Origin: Dryas octopetala
Lineage: Eukaryota > Streptophyta > Magnoliopsida > Rosales > Rosaceae
Assembly (NCBI GenBank): GCA_963921425.1
Contig: OY992835.1
Location: forward strand, 21,638,001 to 21,702,000
DNA length: 64,000 bases
Direction of reading: 5' to 3'
Shown here: positions 47,397 to 62,476 of the stretch, piece by piece
How positions within the stretch are numbered: the stretch's first letter is position 1
How the letters are laid out: each line of letters opens with the position of its first letter
Program-made: the position numbers and the translations under genes
The notes under the pieces: generated by a model
Told to the model about the DNA's origin: nothing
Databases searched by the model: none
What the model saw: the letters and a program-made list of their open reading frames with translations, nothing else

Positions 47397-47980
47397 TCTC
47401 AAGAGCTTGATTGCATCAGCTGACGCTCTGAACTGCGAGACCTTTGCTTGCTTCTGTTGACGATGAAAAGAGCGGAAGGAAGGAACTTTGTTATCCATTT
47501 CCATCACTTGCCAGAATGACAAAATTACCCTCTGAACATGGGCTTCCCATTCCCAAGCCCAATAATTCACAAAATCCACGTAAGAACTAAGAAGGGGTAG
47601 CTATCGATAATGAACTTTTTTTTCTAAGACAAATTAAGAAATATTATTTCTAACTCTTTTTTATTATTGATTATAATATTTTACTGATGCAATTCATTAA
47701 AGTACCTTCATTATTGAGAATAGAAATCAACTAATTTATGATATGCATATTATGAGTTTATATAGTGGGATTATCTGTAAAGATGCTTAGTTGATTAGAC
47801 AACAAGAAATAAAGTGAGTAAAAAATTAAGTTCTAGCCTAATCTGTCTCTGTACACAGATGCGGAGCATAAAAACTACACTACCGAGCGCTTGGCAAGAT
47901 GCTGAGAGCTTGGTAAGGCGAGCGCTTGGTGCATGCAAATGCAGCTGCTTGTAGATGCATATTTTTGTTTGTAGATGTAG
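47397..47980. other. L6 gene 5' flank and spacer
   Basis: Minus-strand leader of the L6 gene followed by AT-rich spacer. At 47885-47970 there are short near-repeats (GAGCGCTTGG twice, TTGTAGATG twice) directly before the satellite array. No gene is seen. Confidence 0.6.
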
Positions 47981-50900
47981 ATTCTCAATGATCGACTTAT
48001 GATGCCCAAAAGAACGACTTCAGATACTTTCAAGAACAACTTGAGAAACTCTAGGGTATAACTTTGAAAACGTCAAAACATGAATTAGAATGTCATTATT
48101 TAGAATTGGAAATGCACCAAGAGATTAAATATTTAAAATCTCTCGATTTACGAATTAACATTTTTAACGAATAACTTGAGATTCTTTAAAGAACGACTGA
48201 AGATACTCTAAGCAACAACATGAAAAATTCTAGGGTATGACTTAGTAACTATCAAAACATGACTTTAAATGTCACTAGGTACAATTTGAAATGCACTTAG
48301 GGTATAAACATTTAAAATCTCTCGAATTACGAACTGAAATTCTCAAGGAACGACTTCAGATGCCCTGAGAAACGACTTGAGAAACTTTAGAGTATAACTT
48401 CGGAACCATCAAAACATGACTTAGAATGTCATTAGGTACAATTTGAAATGCACCAAAGGTATATACATTTAAAATCTCTCGAATTACGAATTGACATTCT
48501 CAAGGAACAACTTTAGATGCCCTCAGGAACGACTTGAGAAACTCTAGGATATGACTTTAGAAAAGTCGAAACATGAATTGTAATGTCAATATTCAGAATT
48601 TGAAATGCACCAAGGGTATAAATATTTAAAATCTCTCAAGTTACGAATTATAATTTTTAATGAACAACATGAGATGACTTAAAAAACGACTAGAGATGCT
48701 CTAAGCAACAATTTGAGAAATTATAGGGTATGACTTGGTAACCATCAAAACATAACTTGAAATGTCACTAGGAACAATTTGAAATGCATTTATGGTATAA
48801 ACATTTAAAATCTCTCGAGTTACGAACTGAAATTCTCAATGAACGACTTGGGATGCCCAAATGAACGACTTTAGATGCCCTTAGGAATGACTTGAGAAAT
48901 TCTAGGGTATGACTTGGAAACCGTCAAAACATGACTTGGAATGTCACTAGGTATAATTTGAAATACACCAAGAGTATATACATTTAAAATCCATCGAGTT
49001 ACGAACTGAAATCCTCAAAGAACGACTTGAGATGCCCAAAGGAACGATTTCAGATACCCTTAGGAACGACTTGAGAAACTCTAGGGTATGACTTCGGAAC
49101 CATTAAAACATGACTTGGAATGTCATTAAGTACAATTTGAAATGTACCAAGGATATATACATTTAAAATCCCTCGAGTTACGAACTGAAATTCTCAAGGA
49201 ATGATTTAAGATGCCCAAAAAAATGACTACATATGCCCTTAGCAACGATTTGAGAAACTCTAGGGTATAACTTCGGAACCATCAAAACATGACTTGGAAT
49301 GTCATTAGGTACAATTTGAAATGCACCAAGAGTATATACGTTTAAAATCCCTCCAGTTACGAACTAAAATTCTCAATAAACGACTTGGGATGCCCAAAGG
49401 AACGACTTCAGATGCCCTTTGGAACGATTTGAGAAACTCTAAGGTATGACTTTGGAAATGTCAAAACATGAATTAGAATGTCAATATTTAGAATTTGAAA
49501 TGCACCAAGAGTATAAATATTTAAAATCACTCGAGTTACGAATTAAAATTTTTAACGAACGACTTTAAATGCCTTAAAAAACGATTGGAAATGCTCTAAG
49601 CAACGACTTGAGAAACTCTAGAGTATAACTTAGTAACCGTCAAAACATGACTTAGAATGCCACTAGGTACAATTGGAATCCACTTAGGGTATAAACATTT
49701 AAAATCCCTCGAGTTACAAACTGAAATTCTCAAGCAACGACTTGGGATGCCCAAAAGAACGACTTCAGATGCCCTCAGGAACGATTTTAGAAACTCTAGG
49801 GTATGACTTGAGAACCGTCAAAACATGACTTGGAATGTCACTAGGTATAATTTGAAATGCATCAAGGGTATATACATTTAAAATTCCTCGAGTTACGAAC
49901 TGAAATTCTCAATGAACGACTTGGGATGTCCAAAGGAACGACTTCATATGCTCTCAAGAATGACTTGAGAAACTCTAGGGTATGACTTTGGAACCATCAA
50001 AACATGACTTGAAATGTCATTAGGTATAATTTGAAATGTACCAAGGGTATATACATTTAAAATCCCTCGAGTTACAAATTAAAATTTTCAAGGAACGACT
50101 TGGGATACCCAAAGGAACAACTTCAGATGCCCTCATGAACGACTTGAGAAACTTTAGGGTATGACTTTGGAAACGTCAAAACATGAATTTGAATGTCAAT
50201 ATTTAGAATTTGAAATGCACCAAGGGTACAAATATTAAAAATCACTCGAGTTACGAATTAAAATTTTTAACGAACGACTTTGGATGCCTTAAAAAATGAC
50301 TGGAGATACTCTAAGCAACAACTTGAGAAACTCTAGGATATGACTTGATAACCTTCAAAACATGACTTGAAATGTCACTATGTACAATTTGAAATGCACT
50401 TAGGGTATAAACATTTAAAATCTCTCGAATTACGAACTGAAATTTTTAAGGAACGACTTGGGATGCCCAAATGAACGACTTGAGAAACTCTAGGGTATGA
50501 CTTTGGAACCATTAAACCATGACTTGGAAAGTCATTAAGTACAATTTGAAATGTACCAAGGGTATATAGATTTAAAATATCTCGAGTTACGAACTAAAAT
50601 TCTCAAAGAACGACTTGGGATGCCCATAGGAACGACTTCAGATGCCTTCAAGAACAACTTAAGAAATTTTAGGGTATGACTTTGGAAACGTCAAAACATG
50701 AATTGAAATGTCAATATTTAGAATTTGAAATGGACCAAGAGTATAAATATTTAAAACTACTCGAGTTACGAATTGAAATTCTCAAGAAACAACTTAAGAT
50801 GCTCAAAGGAATGACTTGAGAAACTCTAAGGTAAGACTTTGAAATGTCAAAACATGAATTGAAATGTCAATATTTAAAATTTGAAATGCACCAAGGTTAT

Positions 50901-51572
50901 AAATATTTAAGATCCCTAGAGTTACGAATTAAAATTTTTAACGAACGACTTGAGATGCCTTAAAGAATGACTGGAGATGCTCTAAGCAACGACTTGAGAA
51001 ACTCGAGGGTATGACTTGAAAAACTCTAGGGTATGATTTGGTAACCGTCAAAACATGACTTTGATTGTCACTAGGTATAATTTGAAATGTACTTAGGGTA
51101 TAAACATTTAAAATCTCTCGAGTTACGAACTGAAATTCTCAAGGAACGACTTGGGATGACCAAATGAACGACTTCAGATGCCCTCAGGCACGACCTGAGA
51201 AACTCTAGGGTATGACTTGAGAACCATCAAAACATGACTTGAAATGTAACTAGGTACAATTTGAAATGCACCAAGGGTATATACATTTAAAATCTCTCAA
51301 GTTACGAACTTAAATTCTCAAGTAATGACTTGGGATGCCCAAATGAATGACTTCAAATGCCCTCATGAACGACTTGAGAAAATCTAGGGTATGACTCTGG
51401 AACCATCAAAACATAACTTGGAATGTCATTAGGTACAATTTGAAATGCACCAAGGGTATATACATTTAAAATCTCTCGAGTTACGAACTGAAATTCTCAA
51501 GGAACGACTTGAGATGCCCAAAGGAATGACTTTAGATGCTCTCAGGAACGACTTGAGAAACTTTAGAATGAT
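47981..51572. repeat. ~178-bp satellite array, about 20 copies, with higher-order order
   Basis: Each monomer reads, in order, GAACTGAAATTCTCAAGGAA, CGACTTGGGATGCCCAAAGG, AACGACTTCAGATGCCC, ACGACTTGAGAAACTCTAGG, GTATGACTT, CATCAAAACATGACTTGGAA, TGTCATTAGGTACAATTTGA, AATGCACCAAGGGTATATAC, ATTTAAAATCTCTCGAGTTA. GAGTTACGA-type marks fall at about 48995, 49177, 49355, 49533, 49710, 49891, 50070 and 50248, giving a 177-181-bp period. Three monomer types are visible: A (TCATTAGGTACAATTT, TATATACATTT), B (CATGAATT, TCAATATTTAGAATTT, TATAAATATTT) and C (ATTTTTAACGAACGA, CTAAGCAACGA, GCACTTAGGGTATAAAC). Each monomer has an internal ~24-bp sub-repeat (GAACGACTT x3), and short monomers lack one sub-repeat. 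There is no coding frame. Confidence 0.95.
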
Positions 51573-52007
51573 TAGAGGTGACAATTTCAGACACGACACG
51601 ATAACGATTCGAATTTAGCGGGTTTAGGTCGGGTATAAATGAGTGTGGGTCAAATTCAGGTCAACCTGCCAAACAACTCACATAACCCGAATATGACCAA
51701 ATAACCCGTTTAGTTGTATAACATGTTTTAATATTAAACATATAAGCACTTTAGTAGCAAGGAATACATTATAGGGTTCGACCTCAGGACCTCAAGGAAG
51801 CTTAAGTAATTCTTGTGAACTTATTCTTCCAATGTATATATTTATACACATTTTAGATATTAAACGAGTTACATGGGTCGTGTCGTGTCACCCGTTTAAT
51901 AAATTGGTCATGTTTAGGTTTAAGTTTTTTGACCTGTTTATTAAATAGGTTGTGTTCAGATTGAGTGATTATTTGTAATGTTTGACCTCGACCCATTGTT
52001 AGCCCTA
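51573..52007. mobile_element. hAT-like MITE at the end of the satellite array
   Basis: About 435 bp with ends TAGAGGTGACAAT and inverted TAGGGCTAACAAT. The interior has CGGGTTTAGGTCGGGTATAA and TCGTGTCACCCGTTTAATAA, a phrase set common in plant TAGGGGTG(T/A)CAA-type hAT relics. Flanks AGAATGAT and AGAATATA match only in part, so the target duplication is decayed or misplaced. The last satellite monomer breaks off within eight bases of it. Confidence 0.65.
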
Positions 52008-52172
52008 AGAATATATATCATATGAAGAATATATATATATATATATATGTATTAGGATTTTGTTATCCACATTTTTATTGAAAGAAGGCTAGTCAAGCTA
52101 GAATGTTGTAGACTTGTAGCCCAAGCGCCCTTTCGTTTCTTACTACAACAGAGGAGACGCAAGACTCTCTAC

Positions 52173-52868
52173 ATAGGGCCAGTTTGGTATTGCTGTGTGA
52201 AAAAACAGCTGTGAGGTAAAACAGCTGTGAAGTAAAATCAGCTGTAAAGTAAATCAGCTGAGTGTTTGGTAAAGTATGTTTTCAAAAGTGCTGTGAGTGC
52301 AAAAAACAGTTTCAAAGTGTTTGATAAATGTTAATGTAAAAGTGTTGTGACTGTGTATAATTACTAAAATAGACATGATGCTAAAAGTGTTTTTTACTTA
52401 TTTATTTGGTAAAAATAAAATGTTTTTTACTTGTTTTTTAAATTTTTGGCTACAAATTTTTATTAGCATGAATTTTTCTAAGAACAACATTATTAAATAA
52501 GTATATGTATTATTTTTTTAGGTATATTATAATTTTAATCGTGCAAATAAAATATCATAATTAATTATCACAATATAAAATATAACTAACAATGAACATA
52601 TTTTTTAATTTAAAATAAACAAATTAAAAAATATAGAAATCAATGAGGATATTATGGGTAAAATAAAATATTCATTGTTGCTGTGATTCACTGCAGTTTT
52701 TAAAAGCACATAGAAACCTGCTTTCTGTTTTTGTTGTGGAGAGTTAAGAATTGTAAGAAAAAACAATTTTTAATTTTTTTACCAAACACCAAAACTGCTG
52801 TAGGTGATTAAAAATTGTCATCTACAGCAATTTTTGAGTTTCCCACCGTAATATCAAACGGGGCCATA
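52173..52868. mobile_element. MITE with GGGCC-type ends, 3-bp flank repeat
   Basis: The element is 52176-52865 (690 bp). The left end GGGCCAGTTTGGTATTGCTG and inverted right end GGCCCCGTTTGATATTACGG match at about 17 of 22 places, flanked by ATA on both sides. Subterminal CAGCTGTGA-type units repeat four times on the left. GGGCC.GTTTGG ends with a 3-bp duplication suggest PIF/Harbinger, but ATA is not the usual TTA/TAA, so the superfamily is uncertain. No transposase. Confidence 0.7.
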
Positions 52869-52886
52869 GTCTCACCAGACACTAAT

Positions 52887-53655
52887 GGCAAAACATGGGA
52901 GCGGCTCTATTGCGGATGGAAAAATTTGCGGATGAATAAGGGTGTAAAATTTTAGCCGTTAGATCTAATGAATGGCTTAGATTAAAAAATAAAAAAAATT
53001 ACTTTTTTATTACTTTTTTTCCCCTTCACCCCCTCCCTTTCTCTTTCTTCTTCTTCTCGCGACATCAGCCCTTTTCTCTTTCTTTTTTTTTTTCTTCTTC
53101 TTCTTCTTCTTCTCGCGACCTCACCCTCTCTCTCTGATTTTCATTTTCTCCGGCGCCTTTCTCTTTCTTCTTCTTCTCGCGACAGCAGCCCTTTTCTCTT
53201 TCTTTTTTTTTTCTTCTTCTTCTTCTTCTCGCGACCTCACCCTCTTTCTCTGATTTTGATTTTCTCCGGCGTCCCTCCTTCTCTCTCTCTCGACGTCTGG
53301 GGTGGTTGATGGTCGAGACACCGCCGCAAAGAAGTCAACGCTGCCGAAAAAACCCTTGATTTTCCCTCGCCGTTGATCGGATGAACAAGCTGAGGGCCCC
53401 AATGGATTCACTGTGGCTTGGGGAAGAAAACCCAGTGGTCTGCCGACTTAATTCGCCGGAGAACGGCCGATCGACGCTGAGGCGATTGGTTTAGAAAGAG
53501 AAAGGAGGGTCACGGGTGAAGGGGAAAAAGTAATAAAAAATATATTTTTTTATTTTTTAATCTAAGCCATTCATTAGATCTAACGGCTAAAATTTTACAC
53601 CCTTATTCATCCGCAAATTTTTCCATCCGCAATAGAGCCGCTCCCGGCAAAACAT
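52887..53655. mobile_element. Mutator-like element (Pack-MULE-like), 10-bp TSD
   Basis: The element is 52897-53645 (749 bp). Both flanks are GGCAAAACAT (52887-52896, 53646-53655). Ends GGGAGCGGCTCTATTGCGGA are perfectly inverted for the first tens of bases and the inverted arms run about 140 bp with almost no change, implying a young insertion. The core (53040-53520) is GC-richer, with CT tracts, a tandem duplication of about 115 bp (CTCGCGAC.TCAGCCCTTTTC at about 53058 and 53177) and a minus-strand frame starting MNPLGPSACSSDQRRG, which may be captured gene DNA. No transposase. Confidence 0.88.
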
Positions 53656-54197
53656 AACTCAAGAAAATAAGAAAAAAAGCAACCTGAGGGTATGACAATG
53701 CAAAGTGGACCCAGAATCACTCCCTTTCAAAGTGTTATTCTCGTTTTCATAAAGTGGAACGTAAAGGTCGACAGATCCAAAATTCCAAATTCAATTATTT
53801 AAACACCACAAATCTTCCTTCTTTTGGAATTCCCCATTTCAAGTGTACTGATTGATTTTCTCAGCAAACCCACCAGAGAGTCCTTCAACAGTTGTGAGCT
53901 CTGCTTGGCTTCACTGTTGTAGTGTTGTCTTTGGAAAGTTGGAATTTTTTTCAGCTTGTTGAATTCATCCATGAGCGTTATCCTCAAACAAAGTTTGATT
54001 CTCAACTGGGGTCACCAGTTATTCTCCTCATCCTCATGAAGCCCACTTCTAAAGTTTTCATCTTTATCCTAAACTAATTGAATACCCATGAGTTCATGCT
54101 TTCACAGCCATTTTCACTGGGTACATGAAGCATATGACGCAGAGGTTTTAGGCAAAGTTTGAGTCTTTATTGTGAGGAATTGGAAGCTTGTTCAAAT
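53656..54197 (+). promoter_or_regulatory. GLR gene 5' flank
   Basis: Upstream of the glutamate-receptor-like start. Several short ATGs precede the main start (for example near 54027, 54088 and 54125), so the leader may hold upstream ORFs or an intron. No clear TATA box is seen. Confidence 0.4.
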
Positions 54198-59324
<5,127 letters not shown>

Positions 59325-61333
59325 TCAGTATCTAGATATGTTTGCAAAGCGCTAGAAAGAATTAGCTTATTTATGTTAGTCCAATTTGAGTATTCTGATA
59401 GTTAACAGAGTAGTTTTATTTATTATTATTATTTTTTTGTTATTTGATCATGTAGTCTATGACAAACAAACTCGTAGAGCATATATATATACCTTCTTCC
59501 CTTAATGCTCCGTTGAAAAATACTTTTCTCAATGACCAAAATGGCATCATGGCATGAAATCTGAATAAAATTTTTTTGGGGGTGTATAAATCTAGAGATA
59601 ATTAGGTTTAGGTCATTTAGAAAAATAATTTTTAAATAAAGATTAAGAGTGTTTTAAAATTTATAAGAAAATTATTTAATTCATAATAAAGTCTTTTCTC
59701 AATTTGAAGTGTATTTTCCTTTATTCGAAGGATATTTCTCCTCCTAGAGTGTTGAGTGAGTTTTGTAGAGGCTGTATGTTAAGTTTTAACTCTGAAATTT
59801 TTTACAGAGCCCAAAATTCTGCCAAAAATTTCGGAGTTAAAACATAACATAAATATGTCAAATTCGTCCAAAATCTTAGAATTAAAACATAATATAAAGC
59901 CGTCAAAGAAGAAAAATAAAAGGACTTAATTAAAAACTTTAAATTACTATCGATTTTTGTTTAAAAAAGACTCATAAAATGAATTGAATTTTAAGTTTTC
60001 GTAAATCTATTAGATATTACCGGTCCATGAGAGTTTCAATATCTACGAGTCATATACTGGTTATATAAATTATGTGTGCAGAATTGGTTCCTTGGTAAAA
60101 CAGCCAAGCGTTAGTAATTCTTTGGTGTGTTAACAATGAAGAAACAGAAGGATATCTGTGGATTGATGGCTTAAGAAGGTCCTTTTCCCTCCTCTAGCTC
60201 ATACCTCGTGTGTCCCGTGATAAAGTGGCACTGTCTGGAGAATCTACTTTTGGCCCTGGAAACTATCTGGCAACAGTGACAAGGTATCAATCACACAAGT
60301 GGCTTGGCATAGCAATTAAACCAATGAAAGTGGTTTGGGTAATTGCAAATTTGCAAGTGATGTTGTTTTGCCATTTGTTCGTCTCTCCGTGGGTAAAAAG
60401 TTAAAAACCGACCTAAGAACAGGACTTGTTTGGCCCTTTTATAGGTGGGAGCTCTCAGATATTTTGTTGCACCTGGAGGTGACATTGCCCACTTAGAAAA
60501 TGGATCCAAAAGTATGGCCAAGAGTCGTGTCTACAGTATAATAGCTGGAACAAAAAGAAAAAGAAAAAGGGTGTGTGTACATGGAACACATTGGGTTCCT
60601 TTCCTTCAAAGATGTCTGTCTAAAAAGACAGATTTTTTAAATTAGTTCTTTTTATGAGTGCTTTCGTTTCTGGTTTCTTCATCTTAATTTGATTGCTTTG
60701 CTGAAGGTTGTGCCTTTAGAGGAGGCCTTCGTTACAGATATTTTGGTTTCTTTTATAACTATAATTGAGGTGTGGAATGGAATAGAAGAAGAATACCCTC
60801 AAAATGAAGCTAATAGGTGGGGGGGTCACAATATCCACTTTCCAGTCCAATATTCTATATTTCTTTTTCTGTCATGATATTAGTCTAATCAACTGCTCTG
60901 AGTGGAGGTGGCACTGTAGCCAACTAGCCAAGTCGCAAGTGTGATCAACTTCCAAACTTTGGAGAATAAGAATTCTCTTATATTTGCCATGGCTAACAAC
61001 CACAAAGTAACTCAAAGAGAGATTTTGTCTTAAGCAATCAATTTTTAAATTTATCCAATTGCCAATTATTCTGGGTCCAAACTCATTTTTGTCCTACTAC
61101 CTTCATAAAAGAATGAAAAAAAAAAAATGTATAACAATATAACATTATCCAATTTTATTTTGCTGGGCAATATTAATGGCTGATAAACTTTTGGTACACC
61201 CCATGTGAATAGACAGTAACTTTGCTCAGGTCCCCTCGAACTGGAATAAGAAGATTCCTTATTCGATGACAAAATAGTATGGCAATGGCAATGGCATTGA
61301 CTCAGTCATTGACTGCCTTACTTAAAAGCTAAC
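59325..61333. other. Intergenic between GLR gene and LTR element
   Basis: GLR 3' flank and AT-rich spacer. At 60210-60650 there are mixed-frame open stretches with a higher GC content but no recognisable protein. No repeat array is seen. The last five bases before the LTR (CTAAC) are a candidate target duplication whose partner is off the window. Confidence 0.55.
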
Positions 61334-62394
61334 TGTTTGTGGGAAAATCCACATCAATCCGAACAGCCAATCACGGCTCGACACGTGGCTGGTCAACACC
61401 CACCTCGGAGTTGACTTTCTATGGTCAAATTTTGACCTCCACATCATCACTGGTCAGCATCTCCTCTGCCAGCTCAAACCGAATTCCCATGCCGGGCCCA
61501 CCATGTTCGGTCCGAGCCGAACCGATGATCTTTCAATGGATCGAGTGTCCATCTCACCACGGTCATTCCGGTTCGGCTCGGCTCGGAACAGGGCACGGTC
61601 TCTTTTCGAGTTCTGGCGTCGACCAGTTAGGGCTCGGAAGGACCCCAGTCTACTGGATCGGCTCGGTCTTGAATCCCATGCCCGATCCGATCACACATGG
61701 ACTTTATGTCTACACGTAAGAACATGTTCTTATATCGGCTCGGCTCGGCTCTCCGCCGCCATTCCCGGGAAGATCATGCTGGGACGAACCGCCACACTTA
61801 AATGCACCTGACACAAATCTTCTGACAGAGGGGATATCAGGCTTGCATTCATGACTACTGGAGCAGTCTGCCTGAACCTTCCAGCCTTGCATTTAATGGA
61901 GCATTCAATGCAGCATTGAATGCTGAAGAAGCAGGCAGCTGAGCATGCAACTAGGTCTGACCAGGTACGTGGGTCTCTGGCAACCATTCATTCACATGCA
62001 GGTATCTTACTCATTAAGGTTTCCTTTGCTTATATATATCAAGTCATATGTGCAAAAACAAGGACTACGCAACCACACAAAAAACACTTATACAAAAATT
62101 TCCACTCTCCCAAGAGCATACCCAACTTGCTGAGAATAGCCCAGAACATTTGCCTTGTTCTTCCCATTCTCCCAAGTTCTTCCTTTGTTCTTCCTCATCC
62201 ACCATCAAACACCACCACTGACTTCATCATCGGAGCGTGTTTGGCTGGTACCACACCGGTCCATCTCCCTTGACCTTGTTTCTCTTGCAGGAAGATCTCA
62301 ACCAGCATCCACTTCATCATCCAGCAAAGCACCTGATCAGCCAGATCAGCTTATCTAAGTTGTTGCATCTACCTTACGAGAATTTGCATCAACA
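61334..62394 (+). repeat. 5' LTR of the Ty3/gypsy element
   Basis: Starts TGTTTGTGGG and ends ATCAACA, the classic TG...CA with four-base inverted ends. A TATATATATC box lies at 62031-62040, fitting the element's own promoter. An ACACGTGGC G-box-like word sits near 61380. The second LTR is not in view, so the left border rests on the TGTT/AACA pairing and the primer site just after the right border. Confidence 0.75.
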
Positions 62395-62397
62395 GAT

Positions 62398-62415
62398 TGG
62401 CGCCGTCTGTGGGAA
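62398..62415 (+). other. Primer-binding region of the Ty3/gypsy element
   Basis: TGGCGCCGTCTGTGGGA lies three bases after the LTR end. TGGCGCC words at this place are common in plant Ty3/gypsy elements and pair with a tRNA 3' end. Confidence 0.75.
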
Positions 62416-62476
62416 GTGACTTCAGCCGTTGTGTTCATCACCGCAAGCGCTAAGCTCTTCCTTCACGCGAGTCATC

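Noticed and set aside
47981-51572. CRISPR-like regular repeats
   Set aside because: The repeats are contiguous ~178-bp monomers without unique spacers, in a plant nuclear setting; this is satellite DNA.
60210-60650. Open stretches after the GLR gene, possible small gene
   Set aside because: Several frames, none with a recognisable product or consistent splice sites.
61503-62358. Short open frames inside the LTR
   Set aside because: They lie within the LTR and overlap in several frames; LTRs of this kind do not normally encode protein.
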